A DNA stretch of 50,255 nt from an uncultured Eubacterium sp. (GCA_910585745.1 CAJUFM010000013.1:1-50255), one strand, 5' to 3'. Shown: positions 25,685 to 35,588, counted from the stretch's first letter. Notes: generated by a model from the sequence alone, not told the origin. Numbers and translations: made by a program.

Positions 25685-28600
25685 TTATTTTACTTTTATG
25701 GTCTTCACTGCTTTTTTACCTGAACTTGCTGTCACAGTGATCTTAACCTTACCTTTCTTTTTTGCCTTCAGATATCCATAGCCATCAATCTCAGCTATGT
25801 TTGGCTTATTGCTTGTAAAAGAAAGAGTATCTGTAGATTTGGCCGATTTAAGACTGACTGTCAGCTTCACGGTCTTTTTCCTCTTCACAGTCTTCGGCGC
25901 CTTAACCTTAACCTTTTTGGCTTTGACCTCTTTCTTGGATACTACGATCTTTACTGAGATCTTTTTACCAGAATCTGCCTGTATTGTTATCTTGGCAGAA
26001 CCTTTTTTCTTCGCCGTCACGACACCACTTGACGTCACAGGAGCCACCTTGGCCTTACTGGATTTATAACTCAGCTTATCCGTGGTATTTTCCGGTGCCA
26101 GTCTGGTATTCAGCGTCACGCTCTGACCCTTCGCCAGATAGACTGTCTTGGTACTCGGACGATTCAGCAGCAACGTAATCTTATTGGCCGGCTGTTCGAC
26201 TGTCACACGACAGGATGCCGTTTTTCCAGTATTGGATTTTACATTTATAGAAGTCGTTCCCGGCGCCATAGCCCGAATCAGGCCGCTGGCATCCACAGTT
26301 GCGATCTTCGGATCACTGGAGGTATAAGTATAGGTCAATTCTTCATTGGATGTAGCCGGAACTTTCTGTGGATTCAGCTTATGGGTTTTGCCTGTATTGA
26401 GGGTTATTTCCTTATCTACTGTGATGGAATCTGTCTTCTGGATCACGTTGATCACTACAGAAGCCCGTACCCCCGAAGAAGTTGTTCCTGTCAGCACGGC
26501 GGTTCCCACCGCCAGGGCTTTGACGCTCACACTCTGGCTCGTTCCCTGTGTCACCTGAAGAACTCCCTCATTGCCGCTCTTCCATTCAATCTTATCGGTG
26601 GTATCTACTGGAGATACAAAAAATCCATTTGTTGCATCCGCTTTTGTCGTCTTTGTGAAGCTCATGCTTCTTCCCACTTCCAACGTCACATTTCCGTCTA
26701 AAATACGCAGTTCTTTTGCCGGAGCTTTTACAGTGACCTTAAAGGCTTCCGATTTGACACTGTCTTTTTCCGTGGAAGCAGCCACGATCGTAGCTTCTCC
26801 TATTGCAAGTCCTGTCACCTTTCCTTCTTCATCTACCGATACACATTTCTGTCCAGAAGCTACACTCCACGTCACTGCCTGGGATGCCACCTTCGGAGCA
26901 ACTACTGCTGACAGCTGTATGCTCTCGCCAATATTTACCTCACTGTCACCTGTTACCGTCACAGAAAATGGTGTATAATTATTTTCTTTCGATACCTGCA
27001 GGGTAAACTGCATTTTTGTTCCGCTGGCCTGCCCTTTGATCGTGATCACTGCTGTTCCTTCGCCTACTGCTCGGAAAGTTCCATCTGGACTCACTGTAAC
27101 CACATTTTCGTCAGAGGATTCAATCACTGTCTTCTCACCATAAGTCCCCAACAGACTGTCATCATATTCCGTATTTCCATAATCTACCCCAATATTGATC
27201 TTATCGCTGTCACCCACCGAAAGTCCAAAGGTGGCATTATTGGTTATCTTAGTATCCAGCAGCCCCCCACCGGTGGTACAGCTTAAGCCTCCTGATGTCA
27301 CTGGTATCTGGCCAGTCACAGCAATCTTGTCCTGAACCGTTCCGGAAGTTACAGTAACTGTTGCATCTCCCGGTTTTTTACATTTTACGATGGCAGTTGC
27401 CACACCGCTTCCCGGTTCATACTGCATATCGCTGACTTCAACCACTTCATCATTCGTTGATGTCCAGGACACCTGGTCTGTAGTTTCCGCGGGATCGATC
27501 TTTGCCGTCAGCTGGATGCCATTCGTGGCAGCCGAACTTTTTACCGGGATGTATAATGCTTTTTTACCAGTGGTCTCATCGTACATGGACGGATTTCCTT
27601 TAACCGTATTGTCCTCACTTGCCGATACAGAAACGCTCTGGGTCGGCACATCCTGCACAGATACCTGGTAGGTAAAGGTATGGCTGCTGGTCCATGCCGT
27701 ATTTTTAGCATTTATATAAGTAAATGCTGCTCCAGCCTCAATCTTAACCGTCACCGGATCTTTCAGATATGACTCTCCATGAAGCACAAAAGAATATGGT
27801 TCTTTTGACATGTCAAATTCTGCCCGGAGACCCTGGGCAGATTTCCCGAGAATATCTGTCTCTGTGGATCCATTTACGATCACTACTTTTACAGAACCAT
27901 TTAATACATCCCTATTAAATGCATTGATCGGAAGCCTGACGCTGTCATGGATCGGGATTACTACCTCTTCATTTTCCTTATATGACAGACTAAGAGTAGG
28001 ATCCGCCTGCTTCTTTTCATTTTCCCTGTCCATCGTGACTTTACCAAATGCTCCGCTGATGGCTGTCCCTTTTATCGAAGCACTTGCCGGTATATTTACA
28101 GTAGTAAGGCTTACTGTATCCTTGAGAACATTCTGCTCCACGCTTTGTACCTTGTCACCAAATGAAACATTTTTCAGATAGGAGCACTGATCAAACAAAC
28201 CATCAGAGACCTTGATCAATGGTGAATTGGTAAGCTGTACATCCGTCATGTTACACTGACGGAAGGCAGAGCTTCCGATAGCTTCCAGATTTTTTGCCGC
28301 TGAAAAATCAAGTTTCCTTAAACCGGTCTTTTCACTTCTTTTTCCGTATTTTTCATAATTCCAGTAATAGGTATACTTTATTTCATTATCATCCTCTTTT
28401 AAGACAGACTCCCTTTTACAATCTGCATCGCTGGTATTGCGGACTGCACACTGCGCAAAAGCACTGTTTCCGATGGTGGTAAGGCTTGTAGGAAACTTCA
28501 TTGTCTCAAGGGAATAGCACTCCATAAAGGCATTGTTTCCGATACTTTCAAGACTGGTCCCTAAGGCACTGGTACTGCTCTCTTTAAAGTACAGATTATA

Positions 28601-31270
28601 ACATCTCTGGAATGCACTGTCCCCGATCTTTTTCATTCCTTCTGGAATATAAACTGTGCGGAGTCCGTAATAATCATAATATTTACTGCCGCTCACAGAG
28701 TTGATCTCCTTGGCTGCACTGTTAAAGGTATTTGGTTTTATTTCTGTCAGATTCTCAGAAAGTGTAACTTTATTTAAACTAAAACATCTTTCAAAAGCAC
28801 TGGCACCAAGACTGTCTCCCCGCATAGAATCCGGCAGGCTGACATCCCGGATACCAAAGACATAAGTCATTCCAATGCTGCAGTTTTCTCCCGGAAGGGC
28901 GACGTGGTCAATGTCAGAATTCACGACCGCCCGGATCCAGCATTCCCTTTTGCCGGCAGCGCTCTGAAGAGAGACCAGGCTGCCCGCATCCTCCTGTGAA
29001 CAGTAGCCTGCCTCTGTCAGCGCTCCATCGTACTTAGAATAAAACCTGTCTTTATATGCCTGGGTACCTGTCTCATATTCATCCTTGTATATCTCTATCT
29101 GCTTATCGGTAGAATCCATCCTTTCAGACGTAAGCAGACCGTCATCCACCCACGCCTTTTTGGCAACTATATAGAGCTCCATATAATTTGTATCTTCCAG
29201 CTCTCCTTTTTCATTGAAAGTTCCTTCTGGAAGACTTCCTTTGGATAGGATATCTGCCTCATCCATATATACTATTCTGCAGTAATCGGCAGCCCTTGCC
29301 GCGTTATCCGTATTATCTCTATCATAGGCATTATCGTAGTCAAAAATCTTCAGCTGGGTAAGCCCTGGTTCTGAGTCAGTCCTGACATTCTCTTTCAAGG
29401 CATATGCCTTTACCCCGCTGACACTAATGGAATTTTCCACGCTGCAGCCTGCAAATGCGCGGTCTCCAATACTTGCAAGTTTTGAACCAAACTGCAGCGT
29501 ACCTTCTTTTTTCGCCGTCTGGGTGCCAATGGTAAAAAGTCTTGTCTGATTCTCAAAGACAGACTTCCCAATTGATTCAAGGCCCTCCGGAAGGATCACG
29601 GTCTCCAGTTTTGCTCCCTGGGACTTCAGATAAAATGCTTTATCCGGGATCTCCTTCACACCATTTCCAAGATCCGCCTTACGCAGGGCATAGTTTTCCT
29701 CAAATACAGATTCACCCAGTGAAACTACAGAATCCGGAAGAATTATCTCCTCAAGCCCTGAAGCTACCGAAGTTTCCCTGTATGCATCGTTTATCGTATA
29801 GCCATTTTTATCTTTCCAGTAAGCAAAACAATTGGCAAATGCGTACTTTTCAATTGTAGTCAGATTTTTCAGATTTTTTAAGAACGCTGTCGTCTGCAGG
29901 TCTCCACAGCTGGCAAATGCATAACTTCCAATCTTCTCTAATTTGGAATTTTCCGATAAATGTATCGCATTGCCATCGAGGAACTGGCAGGTTTGAAATG
30001 TACCTGTTTTGATCTCTGTCAGTGCATCCGGCAGAGTGATCTCCCTGAGTGTACACCTGGAAAATGCCTCCGCCCCAATATTGGTACATTTCTCCGGAAT
30101 TACGATGGAGTCCATCGTCGCCGCACCAAATGCCTGCGTCTCAATCGTTTCCAGAGATTCCGGCAGTTTAAGGCTGAGGATTTTTGAGGTGGAAAAAGAA
30201 TACTGGTTTAGCTTTGTCAGTTTACCACAGGTACTCAGATCCATTGCCCAGAGCCAGGCATTTGCAAAACAGTTATCCCCCACATAGGTAATATTGTCTG
30301 GAAGCTGGCTGGCAGATCCTTTATCCCCCTTTTCGATCACGTAAAACCGTATCTCATATTCAGAAGCACCAGCTCCCTGAAACAGTCCGTTGGACAAATA
30401 AGCCAGATCATTATGAAGACCTACCTTTACTAACTTGACACACTGCTCAAAAGCATTGGCTCCCAGATTGGCTGCGGTCTTGATGGGAATTTTTATTTCT
30501 TCAAGGCTCTTACAGGAAGCAAATGCCCTGGTCCCCAGCTTCAGCTCCGTCTTAGAGGCATCGTATTCCGCAAATCTCACCGTTGTAATTGCCTCACAGC
30601 CGCTGAAGGCAGATGCACCTACCTCATTTATTTTCGTCAGATCGACAATATTCTCTTCTCCCGTTCCGATCATCAGTGTCACCAGGTTTGAACAGGCACC
30701 AAAGGCATTATTTCCAATCTTCGTCACGCCCTCTGGCAAAACAATCTTCTCCATCTTACAGAATGCAAATTCATTTTCCGGAACCTCTGTGACGCTGACT
30801 CCCGACAGGTCAAACTCCGATGCAGATCTCGCCCATCCGATTCCCTGGATATTTTTCACGGTCAGTCCTGTAAAATCTATCTTCCCTGGATAATTTACCA
30901 GATACCTTCCATATACCTGTTCTGTATATGTAGAATTATTTCCATACTTTGTTTTCACAGCTCCGGCATTCATTCCCGAAAGCTCCTGGATCACCGCCTC
31001 CGCTGCTGCAATCGCTGCTTCGTCCTCCTTTTTCTGAGCCACTTCCAGGTTCTTCTGGGCATTCGCAAGAATCGTATAAAAATTCCTGACTTCAGAATCC
31101 GGAACATGACTGGCGGATAGCATCTCCATATCCCCCATACTTTCAGCTGATGCGGCCTCTGCATCCCTTCCGGGCCTTACCACTGTCTGCACACTTGTGA
31201 CCACAAGCGCCAGAACAAGCATGATGCTGACCACACGCATCATAACACTCATCTTCCCTTTTTTCTTCAT
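25685..31270 (-). CDS. giant surface protein: BspA-type leucine-rich repeats plus Ig-like (Big_2) domains
   Basis: An 1861-residue secreted protein. Signal peptide 1-~40 (ends DAEA). Residues ~130-1010 contain many LRR_5/BspA repeats of the type 'IGNNAFGACSNLVTLMI' / 'LPEGLESIGKSVFEN', interrupted at ~660-790 by a non-repeat insert. Residues ~1020-1230 are a transition region, and ~1235-1861 hold about seven Ig-like domains (e.g. KIATVDASGLIRAMAPGTTS), the last two extremely Lys-rich. No LPxTG, SLH or choline-binding motif is visible, so wall retention may rely on the basic C-terminus. Family members bind host matrix proteins; the ligand here is unknown. Own SigA promoter; terminator in front of spoIVA. 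Confidence 0.88.
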   Translation of the reverse strand: MKKKGKMSVMMRVVSIMLVLALVVTSVQTVVRPGRDAEAASAESMGDMEMLSASHVPDSEVRNFYTILANAQKNLEVAQKKEDEAAIAAAEAVIQELSGMNAGAVKTKYGNNSTYTEQVYGRYLVNYPGKIDFTGLTVKNIQGIGWARSASEFDLSGVSVTEVPENEFAFCKMEKIVLPEGVTKIGNNAFGACSNLVTLMIGTGEENIVDLTKINEVGASAFSGCEAITTVRFAEYDASKTELKLGTRAFASCKSLEEIKIPIKTAANLGANAFEQCVKLVKVGLHNDLAYLSNGLFQGAGASEYEIRFYVIEKGDKGSASQLPDNITYVGDNCFANAWLWAMDLSTCGKLTKLNQYSFSTSKILSLKLPESLETIETQAFGAATMDSIVIPEKCTNIGAEAFSRCTLREITLPDALTEIKTGTFQTCQFLDGNAIHLSENSKLEKIGSYAFASCGDLQTTAFLKNLKNLTTIEKYAFANCFAYWKDKNGYTINDAYRETSVASGLEEIILPDSVVSLGESVFEENYALRKADLGNGVKEIPDKAFYLKSQGAKLETVILPEGLESIGKSVFENQTRLFTIGTQTAKKEGTLQFGSKLASIGDRAFAGCSVENSISVSGVKAYALKENVRTDSEPGLTQLKIFDYDNAYDRDNTDNAARAADYCRIVYMDEADILSKGSLPEGTFNEKGELEDTNYMELYIVAKKAWVDDGLLTSERMDSTDKQIEIYKDEYETGTQAYKDRFYSKYDGALTEAGYCSQEDAGSLVSLQSAAGKRECWIRAVVNSDIDHVALPGENCSIGMTYVFGIRDVSLPDSMRGDSLGASAFERCFSLNKVTLSENLTEIKPNTFNSAAKEINSVSGSKYYDYYGLRTVYIPEGMKKIGDSAFQRCYNLYFKESSTSALGTSLESIGNNAFMECYSLETMKFPTSLTTIGNSAFAQCAVRNTSDADCKRESVLKEDDNEIKYTYYWNYEKYGKRSEKTGLRKLDFSAAKNLEAIGSSAFRQCNMTDVQLTNSPLIKVSDGLFDQCSYLKNVSFGDKVQSVEQNVLKDTVSLTTVNIPASASIKGTAISGAFGKVTMDRENEKKQADPTLSLSYKENEEVVIPIHDSVRLPINAFNRDVLNGSVKVVIVNGSTETDILGKSAQGLRAEFDMSKEPYSFVLHGESYLKDPVTVKIEAGAAFTYINAKNTAWTSSHTFTYQVSVQDVPTQSVSVSASEDNTVKGNPSMYDETTGKKALYIPVKSSAATNGIQLTAKIDPAETTDQVSWTSTNDEVVEVSDMQYEPGSGVATAIVKCKKPGDATVTVTSGTVQDKIAVTGQIPVTSGGLSCTTGGGLLDTKITNNATFGLSVGDSDKINIGVDYGNTEYDDSLLGTYGEKTVIESSDENVVTVSPDGTFRAVGEGTAVITIKGQASGTKMQFTLQVSKENNYTPFSVTVTGDSEVNIGESIQLSAVVAPKVASQAVTWSVASGQKCVSVDEEGKVTGLAIGEATIVAASTEKDSVKSEAFKVTVKAPAKELRILDGNVTLEVGRSMSFTKTTKADATNGFFVSPVDTTDKIEWKSGNEGVLQVTQGTSQSVSVKALAVGTAVLTGTTSSGVRASVVINVIQKTDSITVDKEITLNTGKTHKLNPQKVPATSNEELTYTYTSSDPKIATVDASGLIRAMAPGTTSINVKSNTGKTASCRVTVEQPANKITLLLNRPSTKTVYLAKGQSVTLNTRLAPENTTDKLSYKSSKAKVAPVTSSGVVTAKKKGSAKITIQADSGKKISVKIVVSKKEVKAKKVKVKAPKTVKRKKTVKLTVSLKSAKSTDTLSFTSNKPNIAEIDGYGYLKAKKKGKVKITVTASSGKKAVKTIKVK

Positions 31271-31349
31271 TTAGCTATCTCCTTTTTATGCAGTCGGGTA
31301 GTGCAAACCGACACTGCCTGACTTATGTATAAGTTGCCATTTATACTTT

Positions 31350-31379
31350 ATTTTACATCTCTCATGCAAAAAATGTCAA
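31350..31379 (-). promoter_or_regulatory. SigA promoter of the giant surface protein gene
   Basis: Minus strand: -35 TTGACA (31379-31374), 18-base spacer, -10 TAAAAT (31355-31350), about 75 bases before the start codon. The leader then contains a hairpin with GTCGG/CCGAC arms (about 31287-31310). Confidence 0.65.
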
Positions 31380-31463
31380 GTAAAATGTCCCCGGAAAAAG
31401 GGGCAGAAAAAAGGTGCGGCTGAAAAACACGCACCTTCTCCACGGATTGAGGACTTTCCTATA

Positions 31464-31509
31464 CAAAAACAGCTGCTTTGATACCATTCCAGTTTCAAAA
31501 CAGCTGTTT
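31464..31509 (-). terminator. terminator after the lipoprotein trigger factor gene
   Basis: Minus strand: AAACAGCTG ... CAGCTGTTTTT, with an inner near-pair TTTTGA/TCAAAG, directly after the stop codon. A second GC-rich hairpin (GGTGCG/CGCACC, around 31415-31437) and GCCCC/GGGGAC (around 31389-31407) follow before the next gene. Confidence 0.8.
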
Positions 31510-31514
31510 ATTCG

Positions 31515-32648
31515 TTATTCTATAATTTTTGCATTTTCTCCTACAAAGTCGATAACTTTATTCGTAAGAAGTGTTACTTTGTAATATCTTTCAATGGTGA
31601 TCGCCTGCCCATACAGATCTTCAAAATTTTTCTTGAGCTCTGCCTCATCCTGCTCTGCCTGTTTTGCCACATTGGCGATCTCGGCTTTGATTTCTTCATC
31701 TGTCACCGTGATATTCTCCTTTGCAGCAATGGCTTCTGCCAGCAGCTGGGTTTTGGAAATGCTCTGTGCAGCCTTCAGCAGATTGTCATTGTAAGTCGCC
31801 TCATCCATCTGCATCGCAGAAAGGAATGTCTTAAAATCGCTGTAGCCATACTGTTTTGCCGTGTACTTATAATAAGCATCCAGCTGGGATTTGCAGGATT
31901 CTACAAGAGTCTCCGGATATTTCTTAACCTCAGCTTTTTGTTCCACTTCTCCATAAGCGGTCTGTCCAGCATTCTTTTTCTTATCATCTACCAGTTTCTT
32001 GCGTGTTCCGTCTTTATATTCCGCTACCGTTTTGTACTCTGTCTTTTCAGAAACGAGCTTATCGTTCAGTTGCGGCATCTTGGTCTCAGAAATATAATTC
32101 AAGGTGATCGTGAACACCGCTGGCTTTCCTGCCAGCTTTTTCATTTCCTCGTCCTGACCGTCTTTACCGTAATCCTCTGGGAACGTCACGTTGATATCTT
32201 TGGTCTCACCAACCTTCATACCAACGACGCCATCGTCAAATCCATCAATGTATCCGGAAGATCCAAGCGTAATAGTCTGATCTGTTGCACTTCCATTGTC
32301 AAATGCTTCTCCGTCGACCTTACCAACATAATCAATATTTACCATATCGCCTTTTTTGCATTTTCCTTTTTTAATCTTGTCTTCTGTCGAGTTATTTGCC
32401 AAAAAGGAATCAATCTCTGCCTGAATATCTTCATCGCTGATCTTACAATCTACTTCTATCCCTTTATACTCTGGTACTGTCACACATTCTTCCGGCTTGT
32501 AGTCCTCGATCACAATGGCAGAACCACTTGCCACCGGCGCTGAAGTATCTTCTCCAGTAAACTTCGCCTTGATATCATTCCATGAACATCCTGTAAGCAT
32601 CAGAGATGCTGCCAGAAATGCACTGATCATAACCGCTTTTCTCTTCAC
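31515..32648 (-). CDS. trigger factor-like FKBP peptidyl-prolyl isomerase lipoprotein
   Basis: A 377-residue protein with a lipoprotein signal: LTGC at 18-21, so mature Cys21 is lipid-anchored outside the cell. The rest follows trigger factor without the ribosome-binding N-domain: FKBP isomerase domain (~95-190: KKGDMVNIDYVGKVDGEAFD..., YIDGFDDGVVGMKVGE, VTFPEDYG) and a helical C-terminal chaperone region. It probably folds exported proteins, a PrsA-like job, inferred from topology. Standing alone with its own leader and terminator, it lies next to a 5.6-kb secreted protein gene that would need such help. Confidence 0.88.
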   Translation of the reverse strand: MKRKAVMISAFLAASLMLTGCSWNDIKAKFTGEDTSAPVASGSAIVIEDYKPEECVTVPEYKGIEVDCKISDEDIQAEIDSFLANNSTEDKIKKGKCKKGDMVNIDYVGKVDGEAFDNGSATDQTITLGSSGYIDGFDDGVVGMKVGETKDINVTFPEDYGKDGQDEEMKKLAGKPAVFTITLNYISETKMPQLNDKLVSEKTEYKTVAEYKDGTRKKLVDDKKKNAGQTAYGEVEQKAEVKKYPETLVESCKSQLDAYYKYTAKQYGYSDFKTFLSAMQMDEATYNDNLLKAAQSISKTQLLAEAIAAKENITVTDEEIKAEIANVAKQAEQDEAELKKNFEDLYGQAITIERYYKVTLLTNKVIDFVGENAKIIE

Positions 32649-32990
32649 TTCTTTTTCCTCCTATCGCCCCTGTAAGGGTAGCACATCAACTTCTACTGTG
32701 CAATTTATTTTCTTGGTTCGTATTCTGCCACGATGATCATCCCACAACCATTGTAACAAAACCAATTTTAATTCTAACACATTTATTTGAAAAATAAAAG
32801 TGAAAGTTTTATGAACATATGATACCAGGGTCAAAAGCTCATGCGTTTCATGCTTGCATGAAAAAGCATGGCTTTATGACCCGCAAAATACGAGCAAGCA
32901 GCCATTTTTTGGAGAAAAATGCGCGAATTGCGAGTATTTTAGGATTGCGGAAGCACATAGTGCGGAGCAATCCGTGTATCATTCATCCGG
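32649..32990. other. 342-base intergenic region between trpA and the trigger factor-like gene
   Basis: It holds two structures after trpA: an imperfect stem of GGATTGC/GCAATCC with inner GCAC/GTGC (about 32943-32972), and a long near-perfect inverted repeat with ~25-base arms (about 32827-32881, arms starting GGGTCA and ending TGACCC). Neither has a strong T-run on the minus strand, but together they probably end the trp mRNA. The remainder is AT-rich and should hold the promoter of the lipoprotein gene (TTACAAT near 32755 as a possible -10). Confidence 0.5.
32827..32881. repeat. long inverted repeat downstream of trp operon
   Basis: The arms begin GGGTCAAAAGC and end GCTTTATGACCC, with TTTCATG/CATGAAA at the tip around CTTG. 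The two ~25-base arms match with only a few differences, making a strong cruciform or RNA hairpin. Confidence 0.65.
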
Positions 32991-33761
32991 TCATCCTATC
33001 GCCTCTTTCATGCTCCGCACATATTCTCCTACTTTTTCCACACACTCCCTTCCATACTCTCCCACAATGCGGACGATGGCACTTCCCACAATCACCCCAT
33101 CCGATACCGCCGCCATGCTCTCCGCCTGTTCCGGTGTGGAGATTCCAAAGCCCACGGCACAGGGAATGTCGTTGACTTTCTTTACCTCGCGCACCATCTC
33201 CGCTACTCCCTGGCTGATGCTGTCACGCACTCCCGTCACACCCAGGCTGGACACACAGTAGACAAATCCTTTTGCCTCGGCAGCAATTGCCTTGATCCGT
33301 TCCTTAGAGGTGGGGGCAATAAGTGAAATGACTTCCAGATCATAGCTTTGGAATATCTGATCGATCTCTTCTTTTTCCTCAAAGGGCAGGTCCGGCACGA
33401 CCACACCAGCCATACCAATTTCTTTGCTACGTTTTGCAAATTTTTCGATGCCATATACAAAGATTACATTAATATATGTCATAAATACCATGGGTACATG
33501 AAAACGTTCCATATTTTTTTCCAGCATACCAAATATCTTATCTGCGGTGGTTCCAGCCGCCAGGGCTCTCTCGTCCGCCTTCTGGATCACAATACCCTCT
33601 GCCACCGGATCGGAAAAGGGAATCCCTATCTCGATGAGATCTGCCCCGTTTTCCTGCATGGCATAGAGAATCTTTTCGGTGGTCTCCAGATCCGGATCTC
33701 CTGCTGTGATAAATGGTATAAATGCTTTTTTGTTCTGAAATGCTTTTTCTATTTTATTCAT
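32991..33761 (-). CDS. trpA: tryptophan synthase alpha subunit
   Basis: A 256-residue TIM-barrel enzyme that releases indole from indole-3-glycerol phosphate. Motifs: FIPFITAGDPD at the N-terminus, catalytic Glu44 in LIEIGIPFSDP, and phosphate-binding AVGFGISTPEQ. The residue at the position of the classical catalytic Asp (E. coli Asp60) is Glu here (SDPVAEG). ATG 33761 has an AGGGGGG ribosome site; the frame is open to 33800. It overlaps trpB by 8 bases and is the last gene of the operon. Confidence 0.96.
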   Translation of the reverse strand: MNKIEKAFQNKKAFIPFITAGDPDLETTEKILYAMQENGADLIEIGIPFSDPVAEGIVIQKADERALAAGTTADKIFGMLEKNMERFHVPMVFMTYINVIFVYGIEKFAKRSKEIGMAGVVVPDLPFEEKEEIDQIFQSYDLEVISLIAPTSKERIKAIAAEAKGFVYCVSSLGVTGVRDSISQGVAEMVREVKKVNDIPCAVGFGISTPEQAESMAAVSDGVIVGSAIVRIVGEYGRECVEKVGEYVRSMKEAIG

Positions 33762-34938
33762 AAATATCAACCCCCCTGTATCTGGCGATCGCCGCCACAT
33801 CTTTATCGCCTCTGCCTGAAATATTTACTACAATGATCTGGTTCTTTTCCATTGTAGGTGCCAGTTTCCTCGCGTAGGCAAGGGCATGGGAACTCTCAAT
33901 GGCAGGAATGATCCCCTCTGTCCGGGACAGATATTCAAAAGCTGAAACTGCCTCTTCATCTGTGACCGGTACGTATTCTGCCCTCTTGGTATCATGCAGG
34001 TATGCGTGCTCCGGTCCAATTCCCGGATAATCCAGTCCGGCAGAGATGGAATATACCGGCGCGATCTGACCGTATTCATCCTGACAGAAATAGGATTTCA
34101 TGCCATGGAAGACCCCCATGCTTCCATTGGCGATGGTAGCCGCATTTTTATCTGTATGCACACCGTGTCCCGCCGCCTCACAGCCGATCAGACGCACCGT
34201 CTCATCCGGGATAAAATCATAAAAAGCCCCCATGGCATTGCTGCCTCCGCCCACGCAGGCGATAACCACATCCGGCAGCTTTCCTTCGGCCTGCAGCAAC
34301 TGCTCTTTTATTTCTTTTCCGATGACGCTCTGAAAGTCCCTTACGATCTCTGGAAATGGCGCTGGTCCCATAACCGAACCGATCACATAATGGGTATCTT
34401 CAATGCGGTTCGTCCACTCCCTCAGTGTCTCATTTACAGCATCTTTTAAGGTCTGGGTACCGCTGGTCACGGCGTGGACTTTAGCCCCTAAAAGTTCCAT
34501 ACGGAACACATTCAGTGCCTGGCGCTCCGTATCCTCTTTCCCCATAAATACTTCGCACTCCATGCCAAGAAGCGCCGCGATGGTGGCTGTCGCCACTCCA
34601 TGCTGTCCGGCTCCTGTCTCGGCGATCAGGCGGGTTTTTCCCATCTTCTTTGCCAGCAGCGCCTGCCCCAGTGCATTGTTCAGCTTATGGGATCCGGTAT
34701 GGTTCAGATCCTCCCTTTTTAGATAGATCTTTGCACCGCCAAGATCTTTCGTCATCCGGTCCGCATAGTACAGGATCGACGGCCGCCCCACGTAATTTGC
34801 CAGTAACTCCTGAAATTCCCGGACAAATTCCGGATCTTCTTTATATTTGTTATATGCTTCCTCCAGCTCAATCACTGCGTTCATCAGCGTCTCCGGTATA
34901 TACTGTCCGCCATAAACGCCAAAACGTCCTTTCGACAT
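33754..34938 (-). CDS. trpB: tryptophan synthase beta subunit
   Basis: A 394-residue PLP enzyme that joins indole and serine. GVYGGQYIPETLM start, PLP lysine Lys85 in NHTGSHKLNNAL, glycine-rich phosphate loop CVGGGSNAMG, and C-terminal SGRGDKDV are all present. It is a typical TrpB1. trpF precedes it by 17 bases. Confidence 0.97.
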   Translation of the reverse strand: MSKGRFGVYGGQYIPETLMNAVIELEEAYNKYKEDPEFVREFQELLANYVGRPSILYYADRMTKDLGGAKIYLKREDLNHTGSHKLNNALGQALLAKKMGKTRLIAETGAGQHGVATATIAALLGMECEVFMGKEDTERQALNVFRMELLGAKVHAVTSGTQTLKDAVNETLREWTNRIEDTHYVIGSVMGPAPFPEIVRDFQSVIGKEIKEQLLQAEGKLPDVVIACVGGGSNAMGAFYDFIPDETVRLIGCEAAGHGVHTDKNAATIANGSMGVFHGMKSYFCQDEYGQIAPVYSISAGLDYPGIGPEHAYLHDTKRAEYVPVTDEEAVSAFEYLSRTEGIIPAIESSHALAYARKLAPTMEKNQIIVVNISGRGDKDVAAIARYRGVDIYE

Positions 34939-34955
34939 CTTTTATTCCTCCCCTT

Positions 34956-35588
34956 CTACTGCGTCCGGTAAGAACGCACTGTTTCTATTAATATTTTAAT
35001 CTTTTCAAAATCTTTCACTCCATCTGTCTCAACACCGCCGCTCACATCAACACCGATACAGCGGTCTTTTCCTTCTACTACGGACAGCGCCTGACGGATA
35101 TTGCCGGCCCTGAGACCTCCTGCCAGCAGATAGGAATGCTCCAGTTCTTCCGGAATCAGTTCCCAGGAAAAAGTCTCTCCGGTGCCCCCGTACTGCCCTC
35201 TGTGGTAAGTATCTAAAAGCAGATGATCCACCGGCAGCCGGTCAGCTAGAAGGATATCTTCCCGGGTCTTCACCCGCACTGCTTTGATGACAGGGGCTTC
35301 TGTCATGCTATGGAGCGCCTGGATATATTCTTCCGGCTCATCCCCGTGCAGCTGTATCACATCAATAATCTTCTTATGGGCAAGAGACGCCACGTTTTCC
35401 ACCGGCGCATTGACAAACACGCCGAACACCTGAATCCGTGGGTCCATCTGCTTCCTTAAGAGAGCCGCCTGATCTTCTGTCACTTTCCTTTTGGTATCCG
35501 CAAAGATAAATCCCGCACAGTCCGGCATCGTCTCATTTAGATAGCGGACATCCTCCTCTCTGCGGATCCCACAGATCTTTATTTTCAT
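34956..35588 (-). CDS. trpF: phosphoribosylanthranilate isomerase
   Basis: A 210-residue (beta/alpha)8 isomerase. The catalytic Cys is in MKIKICGIRREEDV; QLHGDEPEEYI and the Asp-containing LLLDTYHRGQYGGTGETF carry the rest of the active site; SGVETDGVKD-like phosphate region GVDVSGGVETDG closes it. It overlaps trpC by 4 bases (ATGA). Confidence 0.95.
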   Translation of the reverse strand: MKIKICGIRREEDVRYLNETMPDCAGFIFADTKRKVTEDQAALLRKQMDPRIQVFGVFVNAPVENVASLAHKKIIDVIQLHGDEPEEYIQALHSMTEAPVIKAVRVKTREDILLADRLPVDHLLLDTYHRGQYGGTGETFSWELIPEELEHSYLLAGGLRAGNIRQALSVVEGKDRCIGVDVSGGVETDGVKDFEKIKILIETVRSYRTQ

